Part shown: piece after piece, positions 9,749-18,214 of the stretch
Layout of the letters: the number at the start of each line of letters is the position of its first letter
Position numbering within the stretch: the first letter of the stretch is position 1
Notes under the pieces: generated by a model
Seen by the model: only the letters and a program-made list of their open reading frames with translations
Database searches by the model: none
Told to the model about the DNA's origin: nothing
Translations under genes and position numbers: made by a program
Source of the DNA: Symbiodinium kawagutii
Taxonomy: Eukaryota > Sar > Dinophyceae > Suessiales > Symbiodiniaceae
Length of the DNA: 64,000 bases
Direction: 5' to 3'
Assembly (NCBI GenBank): GCA_009767595.1
Contig: VSDK01021987.1
Span: 246,687 to 310,686, forward strand

Positions 9749-11609
9749 ATTGGCAATGTGGGGTTGGATGTTGCTGTGCTGGCCCAGAAGGGCTTGCGCG
9801 ATGGCTGTTCGAAGTTGTTGAAAGTAGACTTGGCCGCATCCATAGAGGTGCGCGCCCCATGAGCGCTTTGACCAATCCGGATGAGTATGCTATCTGGGCC
9901 TTAGTGGTGATGGGTAGCTGTGATTTTTGTAGTTTCTTGAGTCTGCGCAGTGCTGCTGCGTGTCGAACTTTTTGAGGACCTCGATATGCAACCAACCTAT
10001 AGTGGGCCACATAGCCTAGCTCACGTGCGTGCTTGACAATGGCTAACTGAAGTTGGTTGCCTGTCACCTGTTGTTTCGCCTCTTTGAGGGCCGCCTTGTG
10101 GCTCTTTGTGGTTCCCCAACCCCAAGTCTTGCCCCAGTCTATCGTCAGTTTTAGAGTGTCAGTTATCTCTGTGAGCTTTCGAATAGCTGGCATGTGTGAC
10201 CTCGGCGATGTGGTGGTATAGCTCCAATTGTCTGCGAATGCAGTGATGCGAGGCACAATGGGGCTAAGAAGCTCTATGAGGAACCAGTTGACTGCTACCA
10301 TTGCGGCTACCGAGAGGGGATCTCCCTCTGGACAGCCTGTTGTTGGTGGGCCTACTGCGTAGAGATTGTTATTCAAGAGCCAATGTCTGTCGAGTTTCTG
10401 CAAGGAATGGCTCCATGATTGGACCCATGTGGAGGGGAGTCCGAGGCGTTGCATCAATGCTACTACTGGCGCTTGGGGTAGGCAGTTGAAGCACTTCAAC
10501 AAGTCAAGCGTCAGGCCTCCATGTGTAGTCTGTTGCAGTCTGAGATTGGTTGCCTCAAGCTCCAGTTGGAGCTGGTAGTGCCATTCCGCAGGGCCTCTGC
10601 GTGGCAGGAATCCACAGATGGATGGCGACATCCATCGAGTCCAGTCTGTCAGTAGCTGTTGCGCTAAGAGTCTTGCCCAAAAGCGAAAGATCAAACTAGT
10701 GATGGTGATGGGGCGGGTCTTACTTGGATCCGAGGTGTTGGGTACTTTTTCCAAGGGAACTACCTTGGCTGCCATCAGAAAGTCTGGAAATCCATCCTGG
10801 AGATGTGATTGGAAAATTTGTCCCACGTCATCTAAGATGCGTTGCGGCAAAGACTTGAGTTCATCAGCTGCCCAAGCACACGCTCCTCGGGCTGTGCCTG
10901 ACTTCATGGTAGCGAGACTCTTCTGCATAAGTTGGGGGTCGCAAAAGTCGATATGGAGTTCTTCCATGATAGGGAGACCGTCTACCATTTCTAAGAAGGG
11001 TTCCCAATCTTCAAGGTGCTGTTGTTCGGAGATGGTGTCTCGTTGCCAGAATTGGTTCCAGAATTGCGAGAGGGCTGTTGCCACATCAGCTGGATCGACT
11101 GAGGGTCGTTCCTGAACCAAAAGAAAGGAACGTGGGAGTTGCACTTCTGGATCCTCCATGATGAGCTCCAAATGGGTTTCGCTTCTTTGGACAATTTGCA
11201 TGGTTTGTCCTGCTGCTTTGACTACTGTAGCAAGGTCGAAATGGGGCATATGCTCACTCCGGACAGTTAAGAGGCCATAACTATAGTCTCCCTGTGGCAG
11301 GACTTCTACTTCAATCTTTTTCAAAACTTGATGGATCAACTGTGTCCCTGGCTCTTTAATGCTAGCAAAGGCTTGCTTCTTTCCGTACTTCTTGAGGTCT
11401 TGGGCTTTGCGAAACTCTGCATGCTTCTGAGCGTTGCGATTGGTGTGGTATGCTTGGTCATCTATGCTCAATTTCAAAAGCTGTTCGAGGTCTTTGAGAT
11501 ATTCCCTGGTGGGAAGATGACATGGTAGTGGAACTAGTTCTGGGTCGTAGGATCCATTTGTGGAATCCTTCATAGAATCCTGTCGACTGAAGAATGGTTG
11601 TCCATTCAT
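9717..11609 (-). CDS. LINE ORF2, part 2: reverse transcriptase
   Basis: This is the polymerase part of ORF2. The authentic protein enters this frame at about 11550, after YDPELVPLPCH begins, and leaves it near 9.88 kb. Reverse-transcriptase blocks are in order: KTRPITITSLIFRFWARLL (298-316), fingers/palm GFLPRRGP (333-340), motif A LDLLKCFN with D369, motif B GCPEGDPLSV (425-434) and motif C FADN (458-461). The second aspartate of the usual FADD/YxDD box is asparagine here, which may weaken or abolish catalysis or may be a family trait. The enzyme would copy the element's RNA at the nicked target. It shares a transcript with the endonuclease and RNase H parts. Confidence 0.92.
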   Translation of the reverse strand: MNGQPFFSRQDSMKDSTNGSYDPELVPLPCHLPTREYLKDLEQLLKLSIDDQAYHTNRNAQKHAEFRKAQDLKKYGKKQAFASIKEPGTQLIHQVLKKIEVEVLPQGDYSYGLLTVRSEHMPHFDLATVVKAAGQTMQIVQRSETHLELIMEDPEVQLPRSFLLVQERPSVDPADVATALSQFWNQFWQRDTISEQQHLEDWEPFLEMVDGLPIMEELHIDFCDPQLMQKSLATMKSGTARGACAWAADELKSLPQRILDDVGQIFQSHLQDGFPDFLMAAKVVPLEKVPNTSDPSKTRPITITSLIFRFWARLLAQQLLTDWTRWMSPSICGFLPRRGPAEWHYQLQLELEATNLRLQQTTHGGLTLDLLKCFNCLPQAPVVALMQRLGLPSTWVQSWSHSLQKLDRHWLLNNNLYAVGPPTTGCPEGDPLSVAAMVAVNWFLIELLSPIVPRITAFADNWSYTTTSPRSHMPAIRKLTEITDTLKLTIDWGKTWGWGTTKSHKAALKEAKQQVTGNQLQLAIVKHARELGYVAHYRLVAYRGPQKVRHAAALRRLKKLQKSQLPITTKAQIAYSSGLVKALMGRAPLWMRPSLLSTTSNSHRASPSGPAQQHPTPHCQYGIGSGDSGP

Positions 11610-12813
11610 GCAGGAGGGCTTCCTGTGGATGCTTCTGTGGTCTCATCACCTGCTGGCCAAGGCGATATTGCAAAGATTGGATGCGTCGGAGTTGTCGAAC
11701 GTGTTGGCGCATTTGCATGGTGGGTTGGTCTACCTGCGGGTTGAACTGGCCTTGGCATGCTGAACGAATGCTTCGAGGTTGGGGAATCTGCTGAAGGTTT
11801 CTAGGTTGACATCGTCCTCGATATGATCTTGGCAATCCCTTGATGGGGTGCTTCGCAGGATCATCATGGTGCTGATGCTGCAAGGCTCTGTGAATGGCCT
11901 TTTCAACCTGAACTGACCAGGTTTGCAATGGATGGAGTCCTTCGTTGTTGTCAAGTTCTCTGGTTATATTCGAAGGCTCATAATACTGTTCCACCAGGCG
12001 TTGTTCTGGCTGGAGTGGTAGCCACGATTGGGGCAACTTCCAGTTGGTGGTTGTGATCCCATGATGTGGAATCCTGAGGCTGAAGCACAAAGGGTTGTGT
12101 CCTGCAAGGTGATGTTGTTGATCAACCCAAATGTCCTGCACTAGCGAGATGAGGGCTGGGGAGAGAATCGCATCATCATTATGCGTGGTCTCTCGATAGG
12201 TCGGTGGCAGGTCTTCACCTGTTCTCGAGCGATATAGCTCATGGATGGTTTGCCAGCCATGGGTTTTTAGCTGGTCAACGGGTGCGAGTGTGTGTTTTGG
12301 ATGATTGAAATCACCTGCAATGATCGTGGGAAAGGTGGTTTTGGATGCTTCATACACTGCATGTTTCAGCAATTCTTCTGTGCGAGATTTGGATTGAGAC
12401 ACCGAGCTGGGATAGCCATAAACTGTACAAAACTGAATTTCCACTTGATGAATCTGGACGAATCCTCGCTGGAAGCGTCCTGCTTGCTCCCAATGACCTG
12501 TTTCTGCGTGAATGGCCGATCGTATTGGGTACCTGCTGAAGGTTCCTACACCTACTCCCCAACAGGTATGGTATCCTCGTTTTTTCATGGCAATTGTTTC
12601 TTGGTGTTGTACTCTTGGGGTCGCTGAGGTCTCGGCAAGCATGAGTATATCCATGTCAAATCCTGACAAAATGTCGGATTTATTACAAACACTTGTTGGG
12701 TTAGAAACCAACACTTTGAGAAAGTTTGGGCCTGGATTGGTTGCTTCGCCAATCCGGGCACCGTGAAAAGGACGCAATCGAAATTGCAAATGGGTCACAA
12801 TGGCTGCCTGCAT
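11458..12813 (-). CDS. LINE ORF2, part 1: AP-like endonuclease
   Basis: The N-terminal part of ORF2 starts at ATG 12813; a GTG 24 bases earlier is also in frame. The leader motif GARIGEATNPGP precedes the endonuclease domain, as in many dinoflagellate LINEs. Catalytic landmarks of the exonuclease-endonuclease-phosphatase fold are visible, numbered from the GTG: N46 (SNPTS), E69 (LAET), Y140 (VYGYP), D176 and N178 (AGDFN), D221-D222 and H247 (AGHNPL). This enzyme nicks the genomic target to prime reverse transcription. The authentic protein continues into the next frame after FHKWIL, near 11550; the last 30 or so residues of this open frame are out-of-frame. The ORF begins about 200 bp after the ORF1 stop. 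Confidence 0.92.
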   Translation of the reverse strand: MQAAIVTHLQFRLRPFHGARIGEATNPGPNFLKVLVSNPTSVCNKSDILSGFDMDILMLAETSATPRVQHQETIAMKKRGYHTCWGVGVGTFSRYPIRSAIHAETGHWEQAGRFQRGFVQIHQVEIQFCTVYGYPSSVSQSKSRTEELLKHAVYEASKTTFPTIIAGDFNHPKHTLAPVDQLKTHGWQTIHELYRSRTGEDLPPTYRETTHNDDAILSPALISLVQDIWVDQQHHLAGHNPLCFSLRIPHHGITTTNWKLPQSWLPLQPEQRLVEQYYEPSNITRELDNNEGLHPLQTWSVQVEKAIHRALQHQHHDDPAKHPIKGLPRSYRGRCQPRNLQQIPQPRSIRSACQGQFNPQVDQPTMQMRQHVRQLRRIQSLQYRLGQQVMRPQKHPQEALLHEWTTILQSTGFYEGFHKWILRPRTSSTTMSSSHQGISQRPRTAFEIEHR

Positions 12814-12837
12814 TGAAACTCTGCGAAATTGAAACAC

Positions 12838-13051
12838 TATGTGGGATGCTGCCCTTTAGAGTACTACCTGGTATCATTATCCAACTCCAAGTCGCTAAGA
12901 AACCGATAGATTCACACCAGAGGTCTCTGACATGGGGAATCCAAAGGTAACTTTGGCAACAAGGAATCGGGGTGACATCTCTCGACTCTAATCCGCTAGC
13001 ATCTCGATGATCGCTAATTGGCTTGCATTGGGTATGTTCGGCTTGGCCTGG
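12838..13051 (-). other. Spacer between LINE ORF1 and ORF2
   Basis: About 200 bases without coding signal separate the ORF1 stop (13052) from ORF2. There is no overlapping stop-start, so ORF2 would need internal initiation, reinitiation or separate processing of the RNA. Confidence 0.6.
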
Positions 13052-15259
13052 TCATTCACTCAGTTCCTCCTCATCGGAGGCGCTTGGGGATGTTCTCTTG
13101 GTGCCTCGTCCATTCTGGAAGAGGGCTTTGAGCTCGTCCATGGCGTTGACCAATCTGCTATCCTGAAGAGCCAGAGCATCTGAGATGCACTGTTGAAGTC
13201 CTTGCTGTTCTCGTTGGAGATGATCCAGGCCTTGTTGTGTGGCTTGGGCCTGTTGGGTGATTCTTCCATCCAGGTAGTCCAGCTTCTTGTCGGCCTGCGC
13301 TCTGTGTTGGTCCTGCTCCAACTTCATTTGTTGAATATAGCCGACTCCACAGCCTGCAACCTGGAATCTTGTTGTGAGAATCGGTCTCCGACAGGTCCTT
13401 CCAGGGTGCGTGGTTCGGTGGCGTTGTCTGGTTGATGAGGAGCCACAGTGTCCTGGCTTCTGGTGCTGAAGTAAGGTGCCCATGGATCCGTTGGGTCTTG
13501 AATGGGCACACTGGAACTGGCCGGGGCTCCCATGTTCACTGACTTGGGTGTGTACATTTTGGGTCCAATGAGCACACTGTCGATGTTCTTGGATCGTGGA
13601 GCAAGCTGTTGCACCAACACTGACTGGCTGGCCATTGAACACCAGGAAATTGGGTGGTGGGGAGTTGGCTGCAACCACCCATCTCTTTGCGCCAGTGCTT
13701 TTGAGTGGTTTCACATCCCACTTGTGGTCGAGGGCCCATTTCCGAATGATCTCTGCATCGATGCCGAGTGGCAATGGTTGAAGGCGGTAGGTGTGCTCCA
13801 TCTGTCGCATGTCGGGGAGCGATGTGCTCGGCTTGAGCGCTGCCCAGGCTTGTGGAAATTGAGCCGCCTCGATGCGCAACCCGTGATTCTTGGTTCCTCT
13901 GATCAGTCCGGCGGTGCCTGCAAGTGCAGTGGAATGAATCTCTAGCTGTTGTGGAGTCAGGTTGGTCCAAATGACTTTCCAAGCCGGATCAAGGTCACCT
14001 TGTGCGGTTTTTGGCACTACAAAAACTGCATTGAAACCTGAACGTTTCAGGAAGCCCTGAAACCTGGAGGTTTTGAAAACCTCTGTGTGATACTGGATGC
14101 TTTCTGCTGCTGTTGCTTCAACGGAAACTCCTTTGGCTCTGAACGATCTTTTGCATGCCTTTCCGAAGAGGTCTCCAAAACCTTCAAGATGAAGGAGATC
14201 TCTGCTGGTCTTGACTGGTTGGAGAACAAGGCGATTCCACATGTCTTCTGCAAAATCACTCTTCCAGAGAGTGATGGAAACGATTTGTACATCATGCAGC
14301 TCTGTTGGCTTGGAGTCCATTGCCTTGGTGGCCACTGCTTTGGACCCGAATTGGATGAGTTTACCAGTCAGGAGGACTGGTCGTCCTTTGCTATCTACCG
14401 CTGGTGCATGGATCTCTTGAGAGGGAAGTTGCGTCTCAACTGAGGGCTGCCCAACCACATAGATGGCAAGCTCGTCAGGCGAGGTTGGCTGGGTGATGTG
14501 TTGCCATTGCTTAGCCTTGGTCGGATCCATGAGGGCCACTCCTGAAAGTCCAGGTGCGAAGTGCTGAAGGAGGTTGGCCATGGAGCCGTCTTGGTTGACA
14601 AAGAAACCATCACTCAGATGGTATTGGTCCAATGCCAGCGTTTTGGTGGTCTTTGATTGCGATTGCTTCAGCTTCTGAAATTTGCCCTTGGTCACGGCTG
14701 CTCGTGTTGGATCATTGGGCAAGTCGATGTTGGCTGCAGAACATAGCCGGCGAAAGGTGGCTTGCTGAGTGGTTCCTGTTTCGACAGTAAGCATGTGATG
14801 TAGCTTTGGAAGTCCAATGCTATCAATCAGATGCGTGGTCGATGCAGCTACCTGCGGCAAATCCAGTGACTGGTCAAGGAAAAGCTGGGCGAGTCCTGCT
14901 TCCACCATTTTGTGAAATTCTTGTTTCGTTGTGGGGGCCTTATTGGGCCCACCCCCTCTGGTTGGTTGGAGCAAACGAGAGAGCACATGGTCGGTATTGG
15001 GGTTCCGTTCGTTCAGATCACTGATCGTGGCAATGTCTCCACATCGTTTGCCTCCTGTGACGATGGCTGGGGTTCCCCAGCCTGTGATCAACTGCTGTAG
15101 GTGACTCAACATGTGATAAATTGGTCTCATCTCTTGTGTTGGGGCATGGATGCCATCGTGAATGATTCTTTGTTCCTCTTTGATGATCCATCTGATGCCT
15201 ATGTCTGTGGTGATGGCATGCATGAAAACTTGAAAGAGTCGGATGCGAAGGGCTGGCAA
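13052..15259 (-). CDS. LINE ORF1, part 2: unknown region with C-terminal coiled coil
   Basis: This continues ORF1 after a slip near 15.30 kb. It runs about 735 residues to a stop at 13052. No known domain is recognised. The last 110 residues are Gln/Glu/Leu-rich with heptad-like spacing (a likely coiled coil) and end in an acidic tail (SDEEELSE). Between about 13.61 and 13.34 kb the open frame gives poor sequence, while the overlapping frame at 13324-13674 is clearly protein-like (KMYTPKSVNMGAPASSSVPI). Two opposite indels therefore bracket a segment that belongs in that other frame. LINE ORF1 proteins usually bind element RNA and oligomerise through a coiled coil; that role here is inferred. 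Confidence 0.82.
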   Translation of the reverse strand: MPALRIRLFQVFMHAITTDIGIRWIIKEEQRIIHDGIHAPTQEMRPIYHMLSHLQQLITGWGTPAIVTGGKRCGDIATISDLNERNPNTDHVLSRLLQPTRGGGPNKAPTTKQEFHKMVEAGLAQLFLDQSLDLPQVAASTTHLIDSIGLPKLHHMLTVETGTTQQATFRRLCSAANIDLPNDPTRAAVTKGKFQKLKQSQSKTTKTLALDQYHLSDGFFVNQDGSMANLLQHFAPGLSGVALMDPTKAKQWQHITQPTSPDELAIYVVGQPSVETQLPSQEIHAPAVDSKGRPVLLTGKLIQFGSKAVATKAMDSKPTELHDVQIVSITLWKSDFAEDMWNRLVLQPVKTSRDLLHLEGFGDLFGKACKRSFRAKGVSVEATAAESIQYHTEVFKTSRFQGFLKRSGFNAVFVVPKTAQGDLDPAWKVIWTNLTPQQLEIHSTALAGTAGLIRGTKNHGLRIEAAQFPQAWAALKPSTSLPDMRQMEHTYRLQPLPLGIDAEIIRKWALDHKWDVKPLKSTGAKRWVVAANSPPPNFLVFNGQPVSVGATACSTIQEHRQCAHWTQNVHTQVSEHGSPGQFQCAHSRPNGSMGTLLQHQKPGHCGSSSTRQRHRTTHPGRTCRRPILTTRFQVAGCGVGYIQQMKLEQDQHRAQADKKLDYLDGRITQQAQATQQGLDHLQREQQGLQQCISDALALQDSRLVNAMDELKALFQNGRGTKRTSPSASDEEELSE

Positions 15260-17855
15260 GAATCGGCAAGAACACTGAAACTGGAGAGGAAGTGTTGGGT
15301 CCTTTGGGTCGAAAAATCAGTCTCCAGGTGTGATCATCAACTTGGAAATAGTTACACTGTCTGCCTTCTTGGCGATACCAAAGGTTCATGGTTGCCGATT
15401 GCCAAAATTGCAGGCACTGTTGTCTTGCCTTTTCTGTGCCTGAGCAATGCAAGACCAAGATGTCTGTCTGGGGTGGTGTGACCACTTCCATGCTGATGCT
15501 TGCGAAATCTCCTGATGGTTCCTGCAGGTCGAGGTGCTTTTGGGTGAAGTATGCTTCATGTACACACAGGGTATCATGGGTGAAAACGTGGTGATCAGGA
15601 ATGCTTCCCATGACATCGAAATTGGATGCTTGAATAGCCCCAGTGTTCTTCCAGTTGGTCTTGCAAGTGCCCCATGTGGTGTCATCTGCAATTTCATAAA
15701 GCCAAAGGTCTGTGGATGCTCTGTGGAGTGCGATGGGTCGAGGCACTACGATCTCTGGCCACTCGAAGAGTGGTGTGGCACTTGCGGCTTGAACTGTGAG
15801 GCGAAGTTTATCTCCTTGCATGGTGTCTCCGATGGTACTCAGAATCATATCAGCCTTGAAGTCAAAATCCATCGGCAGGAGTTTGTTGTTCCACAAGTTG
15901 AGCAAGGATGCCCAAGTGACCTCTGAATCAACATGATAGATTCCATATTCTCCTGGTACGAGTGCCAACATCATCTGAACACTGGTGCGAAACGGATGCG
16001 TACCTGTGATGTCGGATGCAATGGTCTCAGTGTCACTATGGGTCTCTTCGGCTGTTTCCATTTGCAATAGGTCTTGAGGGTGATTGATTTCATCATTGTC
16101 TCTGGTGGGCTGCTCGGGATCACTGGAGTCTGATTGCATGTGAGGTGGATTGGTCAGCGGCAGCAAACCAAATTCAGGGCTAAAAAAAGTGCCTGGGATC
16201 CACTGGTTCGTCTCTGCATTCAAGTCCCATTCCAATTGGTTCAGAAAGAACTTCAATTGTTGTTGTTGAACCGCAACCTGTTGGGAATCACCCAGGTACC
16301 AGGCAAATTCATCTTCAAACAAAACCGTGTTGGAAGCCGTGAATCGTTTGTCCACCATGTCAAGGATCATTTGGGTGACTGAAAAATCTTCTTCCAGTTG
16401 ATTCAAAATGATGGCGGCATGTGCAATGATGTGCGACGCATGTCCAATGGAAATCGAATTCCCTGTGGTTTCCCATGAGAGTTTCGACGGTTTCAGCAAG
16501 GTGATCGGAAAAAGCTGAAGATGCAAGAGTGCAATTTCATGCGACGCAAAGAATCTGAATGCAACACCTGATCTCAAAAAATGGCCTAAGAGCCCTTTGC
16601 TTCTCAACGATGCTTCTGGGAGGTCATGCTGTCCCCCATATTGGTGGAGGAACGTGGGAATCTTTTGATCTTGGCTTGGCACACGGTATGCCAAGATTTG
16701 TGCATGGGTCCACGATCTCGACTTGGTAGGCATGTAACATTCCTGGAAGTACTTTGCGGCTTGTTCAACTGTTGGTTCAAATTGCTTGGACTGCTGTCTG
16801 GTAAGCGGAATTTCAAAATCATATGATCTTGGTGTGCAATGGATGACAGGCCATGACTGCATTGAAATGTCCGTGACTTCCGCTTCTTCATGGACAAAGA
16901 TGGCTAGCCATCTCGATCTTCTTGTGGGTGTGATGTTGGCAAGGTCCAGTGTGGCCGAGAAAACCTCCCGATACCCTGCCCATCTCATGAGGGTCATGGC
17001 CAATCGGAAATGAGCATGCTTGGGAAAACCTGGCGCTTGCTCCAACATGAGGACCTTGGGTCGATGGATGCGTGCTTGGGTGACTGTGCTAGCAAAGCAC
17101 ATTCCATTCGGATGCTCGAATCCCTGTTGGCTGCCGGCTCCACTCCACGATTGGCAAGGGGAGCTGATGGTCCATTTATCATGGTTGATCCAACACACCT
17201 GTTTCTGCCAAGCAAGTTCCTGCGTCTTGGTTACAATGATGATGTTCCCTTCGAATTCTTTGACAAAGTCTGGTGGCATATTGGCGCTTTCTGTGATCAG
17301 TGTGGTATGATGACTCAGTGAGTACTGTGTTGCATATGCCATGTTGCTCTCGAGTGCCAGAATGTGATGTGGCTTTGCTCCTACTTTCTGGATTTGCTGT
17401 TCTGCATAATGCCAGCCTCCGAATCCTCCTGCATAGTGCTCGATCATCCATGGTTCCTTGGTGAGTTCTTGGCGCAGGAGGTAGTCATGTGGGACTACCA
17501 AAGATTTCTCCGTGGCAGTGAGTCGAATGGGTTGAAATCCCTCCACTCGAAACTGGTGGAGATAAACTCGCTCTGCTTGGATGGCTCGTTCGGCTGTTTC
17601 GTCGTCCAGGTGGACAACAATGGTTTCGCTGGTTTCTGCTCTCTCAACTGCTTTCAAACCGGTGCAGAAAAACTCGGAAATGGTTTTCAACTGTTTGGGA
17701 GAAATCTGGCAAATCACTTGGTTGCTGGATTCTTCCGACAGTGCTAAATCCTGAATCACCAAATTGATGATGGCTCCTGTTCTGAACGGTGGCAGTGAAC
17801 ACTCATGGGAGTAGACCAAATCCCAGAGCGATGACGGTAGGTCAGGGTTTGCCAT
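15018..17855 (-). CDS. LINE ORF1, part 1: C5 cytosine DNA methyltransferase
   Basis: The start is ATG 17855, 62 bases inside the element; a GTG two codons earlier is in frame. Residue numbers count from that GTG. After about 138 N-terminal residues of unknown role, all key C5-methyltransferase motifs appear in order: motif I EHYAGGFGGW (141-150, S-adenosylmethionine binding), an acidic residue in ALESN (169-173), motif IV SSPCQSWS with catalytic C236, motif VI LEQAPGF (E274), motif VIII PTRRSRW (R315, R317), motif IX with RFFASHEIALL and FP (436-452), and motif X GNS (467-469). The catalytic domain thus looks intact. Residues 500-870 are unassigned. The authentic frame is left near 15.30 kb at a run of T; the His-rich end of this open frame is spurious. 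It could methylate CG sites, perhaps in the element's own new DNA. Confidence 0.93.
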   Translation of the reverse strand: MANPDLPSSLWDLVYSHECSLPPFRTGAIINLVIQDLALSEESSNQVICQISPKQLKTISEFFCTGLKAVERAETSETIVVHLDDETAERAIQAERVYLHQFRVEGFQPIRLTATEKSLVVPHDYLLRQELTKEPWMIEHYAGGFGGWHYAEQQIQKVGAKPHHILALESNMAYATQYSLSHHTTLITESANMPPDFVKEFEGNIIIVTKTQELAWQKQVCWINHDKWTISSPCQSWSGAGSQQGFEHPNGMCFASTVTQARIHRPKVLMLEQAPGFPKHAHFRLAMTLMRWAGYREVFSATLDLANITPTRRSRWLAIFVHEEAEVTDISMQSWPVIHCTPRSYDFEIPLTRQQSKQFEPTVEQAAKYFQECYMPTKSRSWTHAQILAYRVPSQDQKIPTFLHQYGGQHDLPEASLRSKGLLGHFLRSGVAFRFFASHEIALLHLQLFPITLLKPSKLSWETTGNSISIGHASHIIAHAAIILNQLEEDFSVTQMILDMVDKRFTASNTVLFEDEFAWYLGDSQQVAVQQQQLKFFLNQLEWDLNAETNQWIPGTFFSPEFGLLPLTNPPHMQSDSSDPEQPTRDNDEINHPQDLLQMETAEETHSDTETIASDITGTHPFRTSVQMMLALVPGEYGIYHVDSEVTWASLLNLWNNKLLPMDFDFKADMILSTIGDTMQGDKLRLTVQAASATPLFEWPEIVVPRPIALHRASTDLWLYEIADDTTWGTCKTNWKNTGAIQASNFDVMGSIPDHHVFTHDTLCVHEAYFTQKHLDLQEPSGDFASISMEVVTPPQTDILVLHCSGTEKARQQCLQFWQSATMNLWYRQEGRQCNYFQVDDHTWRLIFRPKGPNTSSPVSVFLPILASPSHPTLSSFHACHHHRHRHQMDHQRGTKNHSRWHPCPNTRDETNLSHVESPTAVDHRLGNPSHRHRRQTMWRHCHDQ

Positions 17856-17917
17856 GGCCACAATTCGCTGTCACCGACAAGTAAGGGGACCGCGCACAGG
17901 TTTGGGCCGATACCCTT
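17856..17917 (-). promoter_or_regulatory. LINE 5' leader
   Basis: These 62 bases lie between the target-site duplication and the ORF1 ATG. They are GC-rich and would have to contain or adjoin any internal promoter, unless the element is read from neighbouring DNA. No promoter motif is recognised. Confidence 0.5.
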
Positions 17918-17934
17918 AGGGGGTTAGAATGGTT
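17918..17934. repeat. Target-site duplication, 5' side of DNMT LINE
   Basis: This is the exact 17-bp partner of 7521-7537. It leads straight into a TTAATGATGG tract, which was the right side of the pre-insertion site. Confidence 0.93.
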
Positions 17935-18075
17935 AATGATGGTTAATGATGATGGTTAATAATCGTTAATAATGGTACCAATTATGGTTTAATGGGGTTA
18001 ATGATGGTTGATAATGGTACATGTAATTAGGTGGTTACAATGGTTATAATGGTAGTGGTTGATAATTGTCAGTAA
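17935..18075. repeat. Degenerate TGGTTAATGATGG tract
   Basis: About 140 bases are built from imperfect repeats of tggttaatgatgg / tggttataatgg. The LINE inserted at its left edge. Confidence 0.8.
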
Positions 18076-18117
18076 CAGGGGGTATACCAACAATAATGCC
18101 GTACCGTACATACACAT

Positions 18118-18214
18118 ATGGCGGTTTCTCAAGCCATAGGGGTACCCGAAAATGGCTAGTACTGAATAAAGGGTACTATGATTTGGGGGTCCCCGATTTC
18201 GAGAAACACCCACA
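18118..18214. mobile_element. MITE-like inverted-repeat element, copy A
   Basis: The left end ATGGCGGTTTCTCAAGCCAT followed by AGGGGTACCC is matched in inverse by the right end GGGGGTCCCC...GAGAAACACCCACAT. It is about 97 bp with no coding capacity. The ends match the copies at 39370, 50000, 58921 and 61773. Confidence 0.75.

Larger units (their letters stand above)
7538..17917 (-). mobile_element. Full-length LINE-like retrotransposon encoding a DNA cytosine methyltransferase
   Basis: This 10,380-bp element lies between perfect 17-bp direct repeats. Read on the minus strand it holds a 62-bp 5' leader, ORF1 (DNA methyltransferase then a long unknown region with a C-terminal coiled coil), a spacer of about 200 bp, ORF2 (AP-like endonuclease, reverse transcriptase, CX2CX7HX4C zinc knuckle, RNase H, conserved tail) and a 132-bp 3' untranslated end with hairpins. 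There is no LTR, integrase or poly-A tail. The intact 5' end and identical duplication indicate a full-length and fairly recent insertion. Five frame slips (near 15.30, 13.61, 13.34, 11.55 and 9.88 kb) interrupt the frames, with no nonsense codon seen in the coding frames. Retrotransposons carrying methyltransferases are known from dinoflagellates. The exact family cannot be named from sequence alone. Confidence 0.93.

Noticed and set aside
9266..9862. 198-codon ORF on the plus strand
   Set aside because: It is the shadow of the RNase H/reverse transcriptase coding on the opposite strand, where real motifs are present.
13324..13674. Separate 116-codon minus-strand gene inside ORF1
   Set aside because: It fits as the missing middle of ORF1 between two opposite frame slips rather than as an independent gene.
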